Of a stretch of 64,000 bases of DNA, positions 57,858-64,000 are shown in pieces. The stretch is from Altererythrobacter sp. Root672 (lineage in GTDB: Bacteria > Pseudomonadota > Alphaproteobacteria > Sphingomonadales > Sphingomonadaceae). Position 1 is the stretch's first letter, and the number at the start of each line of letters is the position of its first letter. Location: NCBI RefSeq assembly GCF_001427865.1, contig NZ_LMHH01000002.1:453501-517500 (forward strand), given 5' to 3'. The notes under the pieces were generated by a model. The model made no database searches, was not told the DNA's origin, and saw only the letters and a list, made by a program, of their open reading frames with translations. The position numbers and the translations under genes are program-made.

Positions 57858-58385
57858 ATGGCCAAGACCGGGACTGCATCGCTGACCATTGCCGAACTGC
57901 GCGAATTCGCCAGCTTCACCGAGGAAGAGCAGCTTTTCATCGAGCGCTCGCTCGATATAGGCCTCGGTCGCGGCGATGCCTTCAAGCTGTGGTCGCGCAA
58001 GTCCGGCGACATGGGTTCGATCCGCGCGCAGTACCTTGCGTACCGCGAACTCCGGACCCTGCGCGAGACGATCCCCTGTGAAACCTCGATGGACGGTGTG
58101 CAGGACTTCATGGGCCCGTTGACCCGCGTCACCGCGCTCGACCTGGCGCAGGAACAGCTGTCTAGCTTCTCTTCGTACCGCTTCCTCTATGAGCGGCTTC
58201 TGGGTGCGAAGGCGCGCCCGTGGCTCCCATCCGCCTTTTGCGGCGCCGCTGCGCTGCCGCAGATCCGCCCGGCCCGCCGCAAGATGCTGCTCCAGTCGCT
58301 CAGCGAAGCCGCGGCCACCGCGCCCGGCTGGTCCGACCGCGAACCGTGCTTCTATCCGGAGAAGGTCGAAGCCGAAGCGGCTTGA
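57858..58385 (+). CDS. Conserved-looking protein of unknown function
   Basis: A 175-residue soluble protein without signal peptide or membrane helix, starting MAKTGTASLTIAELREFASF, with a helical pattern throughout. It contains three Cys and an aromatic SSYRFLYERLLG region. No family recognised. GAAAGGGGG precedes the ATG. Codon use looks like the neighbours. It is convergent with the acyl-CoA synthetase gene, 21 bases away. Confidence 0.7.
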   Translation: MAKTGTASLTIAELREFASFTEEEQLFIERSLDIGLGRGDAFKLWSRKSGDMGSIRAQYLAYRELRTLRETIPCETSMDGVQDFMGPLTRVTALDLAQEQLSSFSSYRFLYERLLGAKARPWLPSAFCGAAALPQIRPARRKMLLQSLSEAAATAPGWSDREPCFYPEKVEAEAA

Positions 58386-58406
58386 TCGTCGCCGAGGACT
58401 GCCAAG

Positions 58407-60206
58407 CTAGCCCCTATACAACCCGTCGATCCGGTCTCCGTACCGCTCCTTGATCTTGTGCCGGCGGATCTTGAGGCTTGGGGTCATCTCGCCGTTCTCG
58501 ATCGTGAACGGTTCGTCGGCGAAGGCGAACTGGCGAACCTTTTCGGTAACCGAGAGATCTTGGTTCACGCGATCGACCGCGCCGCGCAGAGCGCTGCGGA
58601 ATGCGGGGAGTTTCTGGAGTTGGTCGATGTCGAGCTTCTCACCGTTCTCCTTCGCCCAGCGGAAAGACCAGTCGCAGTCGGGCACCACTAGCCCGACGAC
58701 GTAAGGCCGCTTGTCGCCGCTCACCATCGCTTGGGATATTTCGGGCTGGAGCGTGAGCATGCCCTCCAGCTTTTGCGGGGCGATGTTGTCGCCCTTGTCG
58801 TTGACGATGATGTCCTTCTTGCGATCGGTGATGACGATCCGACCGCCTTCGTCGAGGTGGCCGATGTCGCCGGTGTGGAGCCAGCCGTCGATGATCGTCT
58901 TCGCGGTCTCCGCCGGGTTGTGCCAATAACCGAGCATCACCAACTCGCCGCGGACGAGGATCTCGCCATCGTCGGCGACCCTGACTTCCACCCCGCGCAA
59001 GGGCGGGCCGACTGTCGCCAGGCGAATGCCGGCCGAGGGGTAATTGCAGCTCACCACCGGCGCGCTCTCGGTCTGGCCGTAGCCCTGGAGCATGACCAGG
59101 CCCATCGATTCGAAGAATGCGCCGACCTCGGGATTGAGCGGCGCGCCGCCAGAAACGAGCGCCTTGATGCGCCCGCCGAAGCGTTGCCGGATCTTCGGGC
59201 GCAGAGTCGCGTCGAGCAAGCGCTCCACCGGCCAGTCGCTCAGGCGGCGAACGCCAGCCGCGCGCCGTTCCGCCAGGCTGAGTGCTTGATCGAGCAGGAA
59301 TTGCGCGAACCGGCCCTGCTTTTCGACCTGCTTGACGATGCGGCCACGCAGCATCTCGAACAGGCGCGGGACCACGACCATGAAAGTCGGCTTGGCTTCC
59401 TCGATATTGCTGCCGAGCTTGTCGAGACCTTCCGCAAACCAGACGTCCGCGCCAAGTCCGATCGGAAGGTACAGCCCCGCGGTGTGTTCAAGCGCGTGGC
59501 TCATTGGCAGGAACGAAAGGAAGCGTTCGTCGCCCCAGCCGAAGTCGCCGGCGAGCACTTCGGCCGCGCCTTCGACATTGCACAGGATCGCCCCGTGGTG
59601 GAGCAACACCCCACGCGGCGCGCCGCTGGTGCCGCTGGTGTAGATGATGCAGGCCGGATCGCGCCTCCCGATCCCGGCAATCCGCGCTTCCACCGCAGCG
59701 CGCGCTGCCACGGCATCGCCCTCGATCAGGTCGGCCCATTGATGGACCTCGAAGTCCGCCTGGCCCGCGCGCAGCGGTTCCATGGCGATCACCTGGTGCG
59801 CGATGCCGGACCGGACGATGGCGGGGAGCAGCGGCTCGGCCAGCTTGCGATTGGAGACGATCACCGCCTTGGCCCCCGAATTGTCGAGGATGTGCAGGTG
59901 ATCGCGTTCGGTGTTGGTGGTGTAGGCCGGGGTGGTGATGCAGCCAGCGGCCATGATCGCCAGGTCGGCAATCGCCCATTCGGGCCGGTTCTCGGCCACC
60001 AGCACCACGCGGTCGCCGTCCTTGAGCCCCATCGACCGCAGCGATTGCGCGAGCAGGCAGACCTGGCGCGAAGCCTCGTTCCAGCTGATCGAGGTCCAGG
60101 TGCCTTCGATCTTGGCAGTCAGAAACGGGCGTTCGCCGAGTTCGTCCGCGCGGATGAAGAACAGCCGGACGAGATTCGGCGCAGACGCGAAATCGGTAAG
60201 CTGCAT
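58407..60206 (-). CDS. Long-chain acyl-CoA synthetase (AMP-forming)
   Basis: A 599-residue AMP-dependent ligase. The P-loop A3 motif is IIYTSGTSGAPRGVLL; GYGQTES is the A5 motif, WLHTGDIG the A7 motif, and ITDRKKDIIVNDKGDNIAP the A8/A10 region. It activates fatty acids to acyl-CoA. Similar to FadD15/LACS types. GGAGG precedes ATG 60206. Confidence 0.92.
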   Translation of the reverse strand: MQLTDFASAPNLVRLFFIRADELGERPFLTAKIEGTWTSISWNEASRQVCLLAQSLRSMGLKDGDRVVLVAENRPEWAIADLAIMAAGCITTPAYTTNTERDHLHILDNSGAKAVIVSNRKLAEPLLPAIVRSGIAHQVIAMEPLRAGQADFEVHQWADLIEGDAVAARAAVEARIAGIGRRDPACIIYTSGTSGAPRGVLLHHGAILCNVEGAAEVLAGDFGWGDERFLSFLPMSHALEHTAGLYLPIGLGADVWFAEGLDKLGSNIEEAKPTFMVVVPRLFEMLRGRIVKQVEKQGRFAQFLLDQALSLAERRAAGVRRLSDWPVERLLDATLRPKIRQRFGGRIKALVSGGAPLNPEVGAFFESMGLVMLQGYGQTESAPVVSCNYPSAGIRLATVGPPLRGVEVRVADDGEILVRGELVMLGYWHNPAETAKTIIDGWLHTGDIGHLDEGGRIVITDRKKDIIVNDKGDNIAPQKLEGMLTLQPEISQAMVSGDKRPYVVGLVVPDCDWSFRWAKENGEKLDIDQLQKLPAFRSALRGAVDRVNQDLSVTEKVRQFAFADEPFTIENGEMTPSLKIRRHKIKERYGDRIDGLYRG

Positions 60207-60292
60207 TCGCGCCTCCTTTCCCCTTCGCCGGTTTTCCGGCCTATCGATGGGTGCTGGTTACGGCGCGCGAAGCGAGGCGGCAAGAGACTGGC

Positions 60293-61999
60293 TTACTCGC
60301 CGATCGCCATTCCTTCACTGCGGGGATCGGCGGCGCCTGCCCATCCGGCGGCGGTGCGTTGAGCGCCGTTGGTCTTGAGCGGCAGGCTGCGAGTCGCGAT
60401 CTGCGCATGGCCGAGCGCCTGGAGTTGCGGGATCAGCGGTACGAGAGCGCTGCCTTCCTCGGCGCTTAACTGGTCGCCCGGAGCGAACAGCACAGGGAGG
60501 GCGATCGCCTGGTCGAGCGGGAGGCCGAAGTCGATCACACCGATCAACGCTCGGGCTACCTGTACCGGGATCGTCGCACCGCCCGCGGCGCCGATCACCA
60601 GCACGAGCCGACCTTGCGAATCGTAGACCAGCGTCGGCGCCATCGAGCTGCGTGGGCGCTTGCCACCCTCGACGCGGTTGGCGACCAGACGGCCATCGAC
60701 CGAGGGGGCGAAGCTGAAATCGGTCAGTTCGTTGTTGAGGTAATAGCCGCCGACCATGATGCCGGAGCCAAACGAGCCCTCGACGGTCGAGGTGTAGCTG
60801 ACCGCGCTGCCTTCGCGGTCCACGGCGACGAAATGCGAGGTGCCGTGTTCTTCCGGCTCGGTGCCATCGGGCGGAGCGAGCGCGAGGCCGCGCGGCATTC
60901 CCGCGGTAACTTGCGCCAGGGTGCTGTTCGGATCGATCAACGCTCCACGCCCGGCGAGGTAGTCCGGCTCCATGAGTCCTTCAGCCGGCACCGAAACGAA
61001 GTCGGGGTCGGCAAGGTAACGCTCGCGGTCGGCGAAGGCGAGGCGCTGCGATTCGGCGAAGAGATGCCAGAACACCGGCGAGTCCTTGCCCAGGGCTCCG
61101 AGGTCGAACCGCTCAAGCTGCTTGAGGATGGCATAGACGGTAGTCGCACCCGAGGAGGGCGGACCCATCCCGCAGATACGGTAGCCGCGATAGGGGCCGC
61201 ACAGCTCAGGCCGATCCTTGGCCTGGTAGGCAGCCACGTCCGCCACGGTCATCGCGCCGGAGCGGGGGGTCTCGGCGGCGATTTCGGCGGCGATCTGGGC
61301 CGCGTTGGTGCCGCTGTAGAACCACTCGGGGCCCTGCTCTGCGAGGTGCTCAAGCGTTTCGGCCAGCGCGGGATTGCGCAGCACGGAGCCGACCGGCAGC
61401 GCTTCGCCCGAGGCGTCGTAGTAGATCGCCAGAGCTTCGGATTGGTGGGCCGCTCGGTTCTTGGATTGGACCAAGAACTGCCGCCCGCGCTCGCTCAGCA
61501 CCCAGCCGTCACGCGCCAGCTTGATTGCGGGTTGGAACAGGGCTGCCCAGGACAGCTTCCCGTAACGCTCGTGCGCTTCGGCGGCGAGGCGCACATTGCC
61601 CGGAACGCCGACGCTGAGGCCGGAAATGACCGCACTCATGAAGGGCACCGGCTTGCCGTCGGCGTCGAGGAACCATTGCGGGTCCGCGCCAGATGGGGCG
61701 GTCTCGCGGCCGTCGAAAGTCTGGATGTCGCCGTCGGGCGCGCTGTGCATCATGAAGCCGCCACCGCCGATGCCCGAGCTCTGCGGCTCGACCACGGTGA
61801 GCGCGAGCATGGTCGCGATCGCGGCATCGGTTGAGCTTCCGCCTTGCCGAAGCATGGCGACACCGGCCTCGGCCGCACGCGGATCGGCTGCGCTGACTAC
61901 GCCCGCGGTCTTGGCGTCGGCGGTCTTGGCGGGAGCAGGAACGGTGGCGCAGGCGCCAAGCAGCAGCACGGCGAGGGGGAGCAGGAGACGATTGGGCAT
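60293..61999 (-). CDS. ggt: Gamma-glutamyltransferase (lipoprotein type)
   Basis: A 568-residue GGT precursor. The N-terminal lipobox is LLGAC (Cys at residue 17); the autoprocessing Thr is in EEHGTSHFVAVD, and GSFGSGIMV and GKRPRSSMAPT follow as in the small subunit. It cleaves gamma-glutamyl bonds such as glutathione in the periplasm. ATG 61999 is preferred because it starts the lipoprotein signal; the frame is open to 62077. It follows pyrD by 10 bases. Confidence 0.93.
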   Translation of the reverse strand: MPNRLLLPLAVLLLGACATVPAPAKTADAKTAGVVSAADPRAAEAGVAMLRQGGSSTDAAIATMLALTVVEPQSSGIGGGGFMMHSAPDGDIQTFDGRETAPSGADPQWFLDADGKPVPFMSAVISGLSVGVPGNVRLAAEAHERYGKLSWAALFQPAIKLARDGWVLSERGRQFLVQSKNRAAHQSEALAIYYDASGEALPVGSVLRNPALAETLEHLAEQGPEWFYSGTNAAQIAAEIAAETPRSGAMTVADVAAYQAKDRPELCGPYRGYRICGMGPPSSGATTVYAILKQLERFDLGALGKDSPVFWHLFAESQRLAFADRERYLADPDFVSVPAEGLMEPDYLAGRGALIDPNSTLAQVTAGMPRGLALAPPDGTEPEEHGTSHFVAVDREGSAVSYTSTVEGSFGSGIMVGGYYLNNELTDFSFAPSVDGRLVANRVEGGKRPRSSMAPTLVYDSQGRLVLVIGAAGGATIPVQVARALIGVIDFGLPLDQAIALPVLFAPGDQLSAEEGSALVPLIPQLQALGHAQIATRSLPLKTNGAQRTAAGWAGAADPRSEGMAIGE

Positions 62000-62009
62000 C
62001 ACTAAGGTG

Positions 62010-63038
62010 CTATTCGCTTCCCACCGCCTCGGCAATGGAGCCGAAGCCATCACGCCGCAAAAGGGTTTCCAGGCCACTTACGATGTGGCGAGCTATGCCC
62101 GGCCCTTCGTAGACCATCGCGCTGTAGAGTTGGACCAGGCTCGCTCCAGCGCGAATCCGCTGCCAGGCGTCCTCGGCCGTAGCGATGCCGCCGACTCCCA
62201 CCAACGGCAGTTCGCCACCTGTGGCTTTGCGGAAATCGCGCACGCGCTGGAGGGCCAGCTCTTTCAGTGGCGCGCCCGAGAGCCCGCCGGTTTCGCCTGC
62301 CTGGCTCGACCGCAGCGGTGGGCGGGAGATCGTGGTGTTGGATACGATCAGCGCACCGAGCTTCTTGTCGAGGGCGATCCGCGCGATGGCTTCGATATCG
62401 GCCGGCTCGAGGTCAGGCGCGACTTTGAGGAACACCGGGGGTCCGCTTTCTCCGCGGGATTCGAACACCGCGTCGAGCAAGGCGGTCAAAGCGCCTTCGT
62501 CCTGCAACGCGCGCAGGCCCGGCGTGTTGGGGCTCGAAATATTGACCGCCAGGTAAGAGGCCATTGGCGCCATGAGCTGGGTCATCTGCGCATAATCGGC
62601 CACGCGATCGGCCGAATCCTTGTTGGCGCCGATGTTGATGCCGACAACGCCGGGGCGGCCCTGGCGCACGAGCAAGCGCGCTGCAGCTGCGGGTCCGCCG
62701 CCGTTGTTGAAGCCCATGCGGTTGATCACCGCGCGGTCTTCAGTCAGCCGGAATAGGCGCGGCTTAGGATTTCCCGCTTGCGGGCGCGGCGTGATCGAGC
62801 CGACCTCAACGAAGCCGAACCCTTGACCGAGCAGCGCGTCCGGCACTTCGCCGTCCTTGTCGAAGCCGGCCGCCATGCCCAGCGGATTGGGAAAGGTCAG
62901 CCCCGCGACTCGGGTTTCGAGCGGACCGCCCGGCACGGCTGGCTTGCCGGGCATGAACCGCACGCCGGCGATCGCCAAACGATGCGCGCGTTCGGGGTCG
63001 AGGGCGTAGATGGCGTGTCGGGTAAGGCGAAAAAGCAC
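62010..63038 (-). CDS. pyrD: Quinone-dependent dihydroorotate dehydrogenase
   Basis: A 342-residue class 2 DHODH. The N-terminal helix LFRLTRHAIYALDPERAHR anchors it to the membrane; FNPLG-like FPNPLGMAAGFDKDGE, NISSPNTPGL (catalytic Ser in the following loop) and GVGGIATAEDAW (FMN phosphate site) are present. The start is GTG 63038, where the conserved anchor begins; the frame is open to 63299 through a gene-free region. It makes orotate for pyrimidines. Confidence 0.94.
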   Translation of the reverse strand: MLFRLTRHAIYALDPERAHRLAIAGVRFMPGKPAVPGGPLETRVAGLTFPNPLGMAAGFDKDGEVPDALLGQGFGFVEVGSITPRPQAGNPKPRLFRLTEDRAVINRMGFNNGGGPAAAARLLVRQGRPGVVGINIGANKDSADRVADYAQMTQLMAPMASYLAVNISSPNTPGLRALQDEGALTALLDAVFESRGESGPPVFLKVAPDLEPADIEAIARIALDKKLGALIVSNTTISRPPLRSSQAGETGGLSGAPLKELALQRVRDFRKATGGELPLVGVGGIATAEDAWQRIRAGASLVQLYSAMVYEGPGIARHIVSGLETLLRRDGFGSIAEAVGSE

Positions 63039-63149
63039 GGCTGAGCCTATGGCAGCGCGGCGGTTCACTGTCGATGCGCGCTTTGCGGCGCCCTGTGACC
63101 CAATGGAGACCCAGCGCAAATTTTGAACTCCGTGTCGCATTCCTACAAG

Positions 63150-63261
63150 ATTCACCCCTGGACGGTGCGTATTAGGCCCTTGCGACCCGAAGGGCTCGAA
63201 GCAGCGATGCAACGAGTTCTCGACTTTCCAGGGCGGCCCCCAGTGGGCCGCCCCTTTTTTT
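63150..63261 (+). ncRNA. Candidate small RNA with its own terminator
   Basis: The 316-base gap between divergent pyrD and the Rrf2 gene contains a strong plus-strand terminator but no gene upstream of it. A hairpin GCCCTT/AAGGGC (63176-63181/63190-63195) and the terminator stem (63231-63253) would structure an RNA of about 110 bases. TTGAAC (63123-63128) and TACAAG (63144-63149) are promoter-like, with a short 15-base spacer. No plausible ORF covers it. No known RNA family was recognised. Confidence 0.5.
63231..63261 (+). terminator. Strong intrinsic terminator, orphan
   Basis: GGGCGGCCC (63231-63239) / GGGCCGCCC (63245-63253) is a perfect 9-bp stem followed by seven T residues (63255-63261). 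No plus-strand gene precedes it; pyrD runs the other way. Confidence 0.92.
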
Positions 63262-63284
63262 GTGCGGCGCAAAGCGACGCTTGT

Positions 63285-63338
63285 TTGAAATCCGCGCAAC
63301 GGACCCCTAGATGAAATCGGAGCGAATCACTCCGATTT
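63285..63338 (+). promoter_or_regulatory. Rrf2 gene promoter with perfect inverted-repeat operator
   Basis: TTGAAA (63285-63290), 17 bases, TAGATG (63308-63313) form a credible promoter. Directly after it, AAATCGGAG (63314-63322) and CTCCGATTT (63330-63338) are a perfect inverted repeat with a 7-base spacer, placed over the expected transcription start. It is likely the autoregulatory site of the Rrf2 protein encoded 17 bases downstream. Confidence 0.6.
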
Positions 63339-63354
63339 GAGAACGGATCGCAAT

Positions 63355-63771
63355 ATGCGCCTGTCCAGCATGGCCGACTATGCCGTCGTCACGATGTGCG
63401 CCGCCGCGCGCCATTGCGGATCTGCGCGCGTTTCGGCCACGGAACTGGCGGAAGAGACCGGCGTGCCGTTGCCGACGGTGCAGAAGCTGGTCAGCCTGCT
63501 TTCGCGCGCCGGCCTGCTGCGCTCGGTTCGCGGCGCGGGCGGCGGTCTGAAGCTCGCGCGGCCGGCCGCGGCGATCTCGCTTGCCGATATCGTCGAGGCG
63601 GTCGAAGGCCCGATCGCGCTGACCGCCTGTGTCGAGCAGGGCAAGCACGATTGCGCGCTCGAGCCTTGCTGCAATGTCCGTCCCCATTGGGGGCTGGTGA
63701 ATGAAACCCTGCGCGGGGCCTTGGCGGGCGTACCGCTGACTCAGCTCGCGCAACCGGAAGTACCCGCATGA
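63355..63771 (+). CDS. Rrf2 family regulator of SUF iron-sulfur assembly
   Basis: A 138-residue Rrf2/IscR-type repressor. The winged helix (ATELAEETGVPLPTVQKLVSLLSRAGLL) is followed by the wing GAGGGLKLAR. Cysteines at residues 92, 100 and 105/106 (ACVEQGKHDC, EPCC) match the Fe-S ligand cluster of IscR-like sensors. It overlaps sufB as ATGA, so it probably adjusts SUF expression to Fe-S demand. ATG 63355 is chosen; TTG 63337 lies inside the operator. Confidence 0.92.
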   Translation: MRLSSMADYAVVTMCAAARHCGSARVSATELAEETGVPLPTVQKLVSLLSRAGLLRSVRGAGGGLKLARPAAAISLADIVEAVEGPIALTACVEQGKHDCALEPCCNVRPHWGLVNETLRGALAGVPLTQLAQPEVPA

Positions 63772-64000
63772 GTGAAGAGTTGGAAATCCAGGATCGCGCC
63801 GCGCGCGAGGCTGCTGCCAAGGCGGCCGAATACGAACACGGCTGGTCGGCCGACATCGAGCAGGAGTTCGCGCCCAAGGGGCTCGACGAATCGACCGTGC
63901 GCTTCATCAGCGGCAAGAAGAACGAGCCCGAATGGATGCTCGACTGGCGGCTCAAGGCGTTCCGCATGTGGCTCGAGATGGAAGAGCCGAACTGGGCCAA
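63768..64000 (+). CDS. sufB: SufB, N-terminal part (3' end outside window)
   Basis: The first 77 residues of SufB, the scaffold subunit of the SUF Fe-S assembly complex. After a short charged helix the sequence reads GLDESTVRFISGKKNEPEWML and RLKAFRMWLEMEEPNWA, typical of SufB N-termini. It starts within the stop of the Rrf2 gene, so the rest of a suf operon is expected to the right. Confidence 0.92.
   Translation, partial: MSEELEIQDRAAREAAAKAAEYEHGWSADIEQEFAPKGLDESTVRFISGKKNEPEWMLDWRLKAFRMWLEMEEPNWA

Noticed and set aside
58731-60362. Plus-strand open frame (543 codons) opposite the acyl-CoA synthetase
   Set aside because: Antisense to a gene whose AMP-binding motifs are all intact; composition is that of a shadow frame.
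63039-63299. N-terminal extension of PyrD upstream of GTG 63038
   Set aside because: The membrane-anchor helix that opens class 2 enzymes begins at the GTG; the upstream frame runs through the sRNA/terminator region.

Overview
The window is a GC-rich stretch of a circular alphaproteobacterial chromosome, most likely from the Sphingomonadales (Sphingomonas/Novosphingobium/Erythrobacter type). This rests on gene content and synteny: DUF6489, DUF1491, UrcA, DUF4402 and Rrf2-SUF genes, a PopZ homologue, a CarD-ferredoxin-S4-helicase cluster, and the order rho-hemJ-hemE-[gap]-PPDK regulator-maf-aroE-coaE-dnaQ, which in Caulobacter and relatives flanks the replication origin. I saw no insertion sequences, prophage, CRISPR array, rRNA or tRNA; almost everything is core chromosome.

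Layout. 0-2.6 kb: end of a DNA-ligase-associated exonuclease, its ATP-dependent DNA ligase (preceded by a palindromic repeat) and a DUF1275 membrane protein. 2.6-8.9 kb (minus): DUF167, gamma carbonic anhydrase, GNAT acetyltransferase, a spermidine-synthase-like membrane protein, hemB and an M23 peptidase. 9.1-13.1 kb (plus): SUV3-like helicase, S4 protein, 7Fe ferredoxin, CarD. 13.2-19.0 kb: two GIN/DUF2807 envelope proteins, a small lipoprotein, Sua5/TsaC, a DUF815 ATPase, a PQQ-type sugar dehydrogenase and free Met-R-sulfoxide reductase. 19.0-23.3 kb (minus): a compact pilus module of DUF4402 pilin, PapD-like chaperone and usher-like outer-membrane protein.

23.4-29 kb (minus): parB-parA-rsmG-mnmG-mnmE with three parS sites embedded in it, then a DUF6489 gene. 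29.3-33.6 kb: dienelactone hydrolase, an exported protein, rho, hemJ and hemE. 33.6-33.9 kb: a gene-free, AT-rich interval with DnaA-box-like and GANTC sites that I call the chromosome origin. From it the genes diverge: hemE and the par cluster to the left on the minus strand, and ppsR-type regulator, maf, aroE, coaE, dnaQ, hpf, ptsN to the right on the plus strand. parABS, oriC and popZ (42.8 kb) therefore all sit within about 20 kb and probably act together in origin segregation and polar anchoring.

38.7-57.8 kb holds mixed housekeeping genes: thioesterase, DUF1491, SleB hydrolase, exonuclease III, ErpA, a CBS protein, thioredoxin-like ferredoxin, TolC, a PIMT-like protein, class I fumarase, a LytS/LytTR two-component pair, UrcA, a lipid-kinase-like protein, a metallophosphoesterase, a ToxR-like membrane regulator, rplM-rpsI, cutA, heme A synthase, a MerC-like protein and a thiS-thiG fusion. 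57.8-64 kb: an unknown protein, long-chain acyl-CoA synthetase, gamma-glutamyltransferase, pyrD, a candidate small RNA with its own terminator, and an Rrf2 regulator with a perfect inverted repeat at its promoter, overlapping the start of sufB, where the window ends.

The strongest points for follow-up are the oriC/parS/popZ neighbourhood, the minimal DUF4402 pilus locus with its internal hairpin and CtrA-like sites, the orphan terminator/sRNA near 63.2 kb, and the degenerate GTPase motifs in MnmE.
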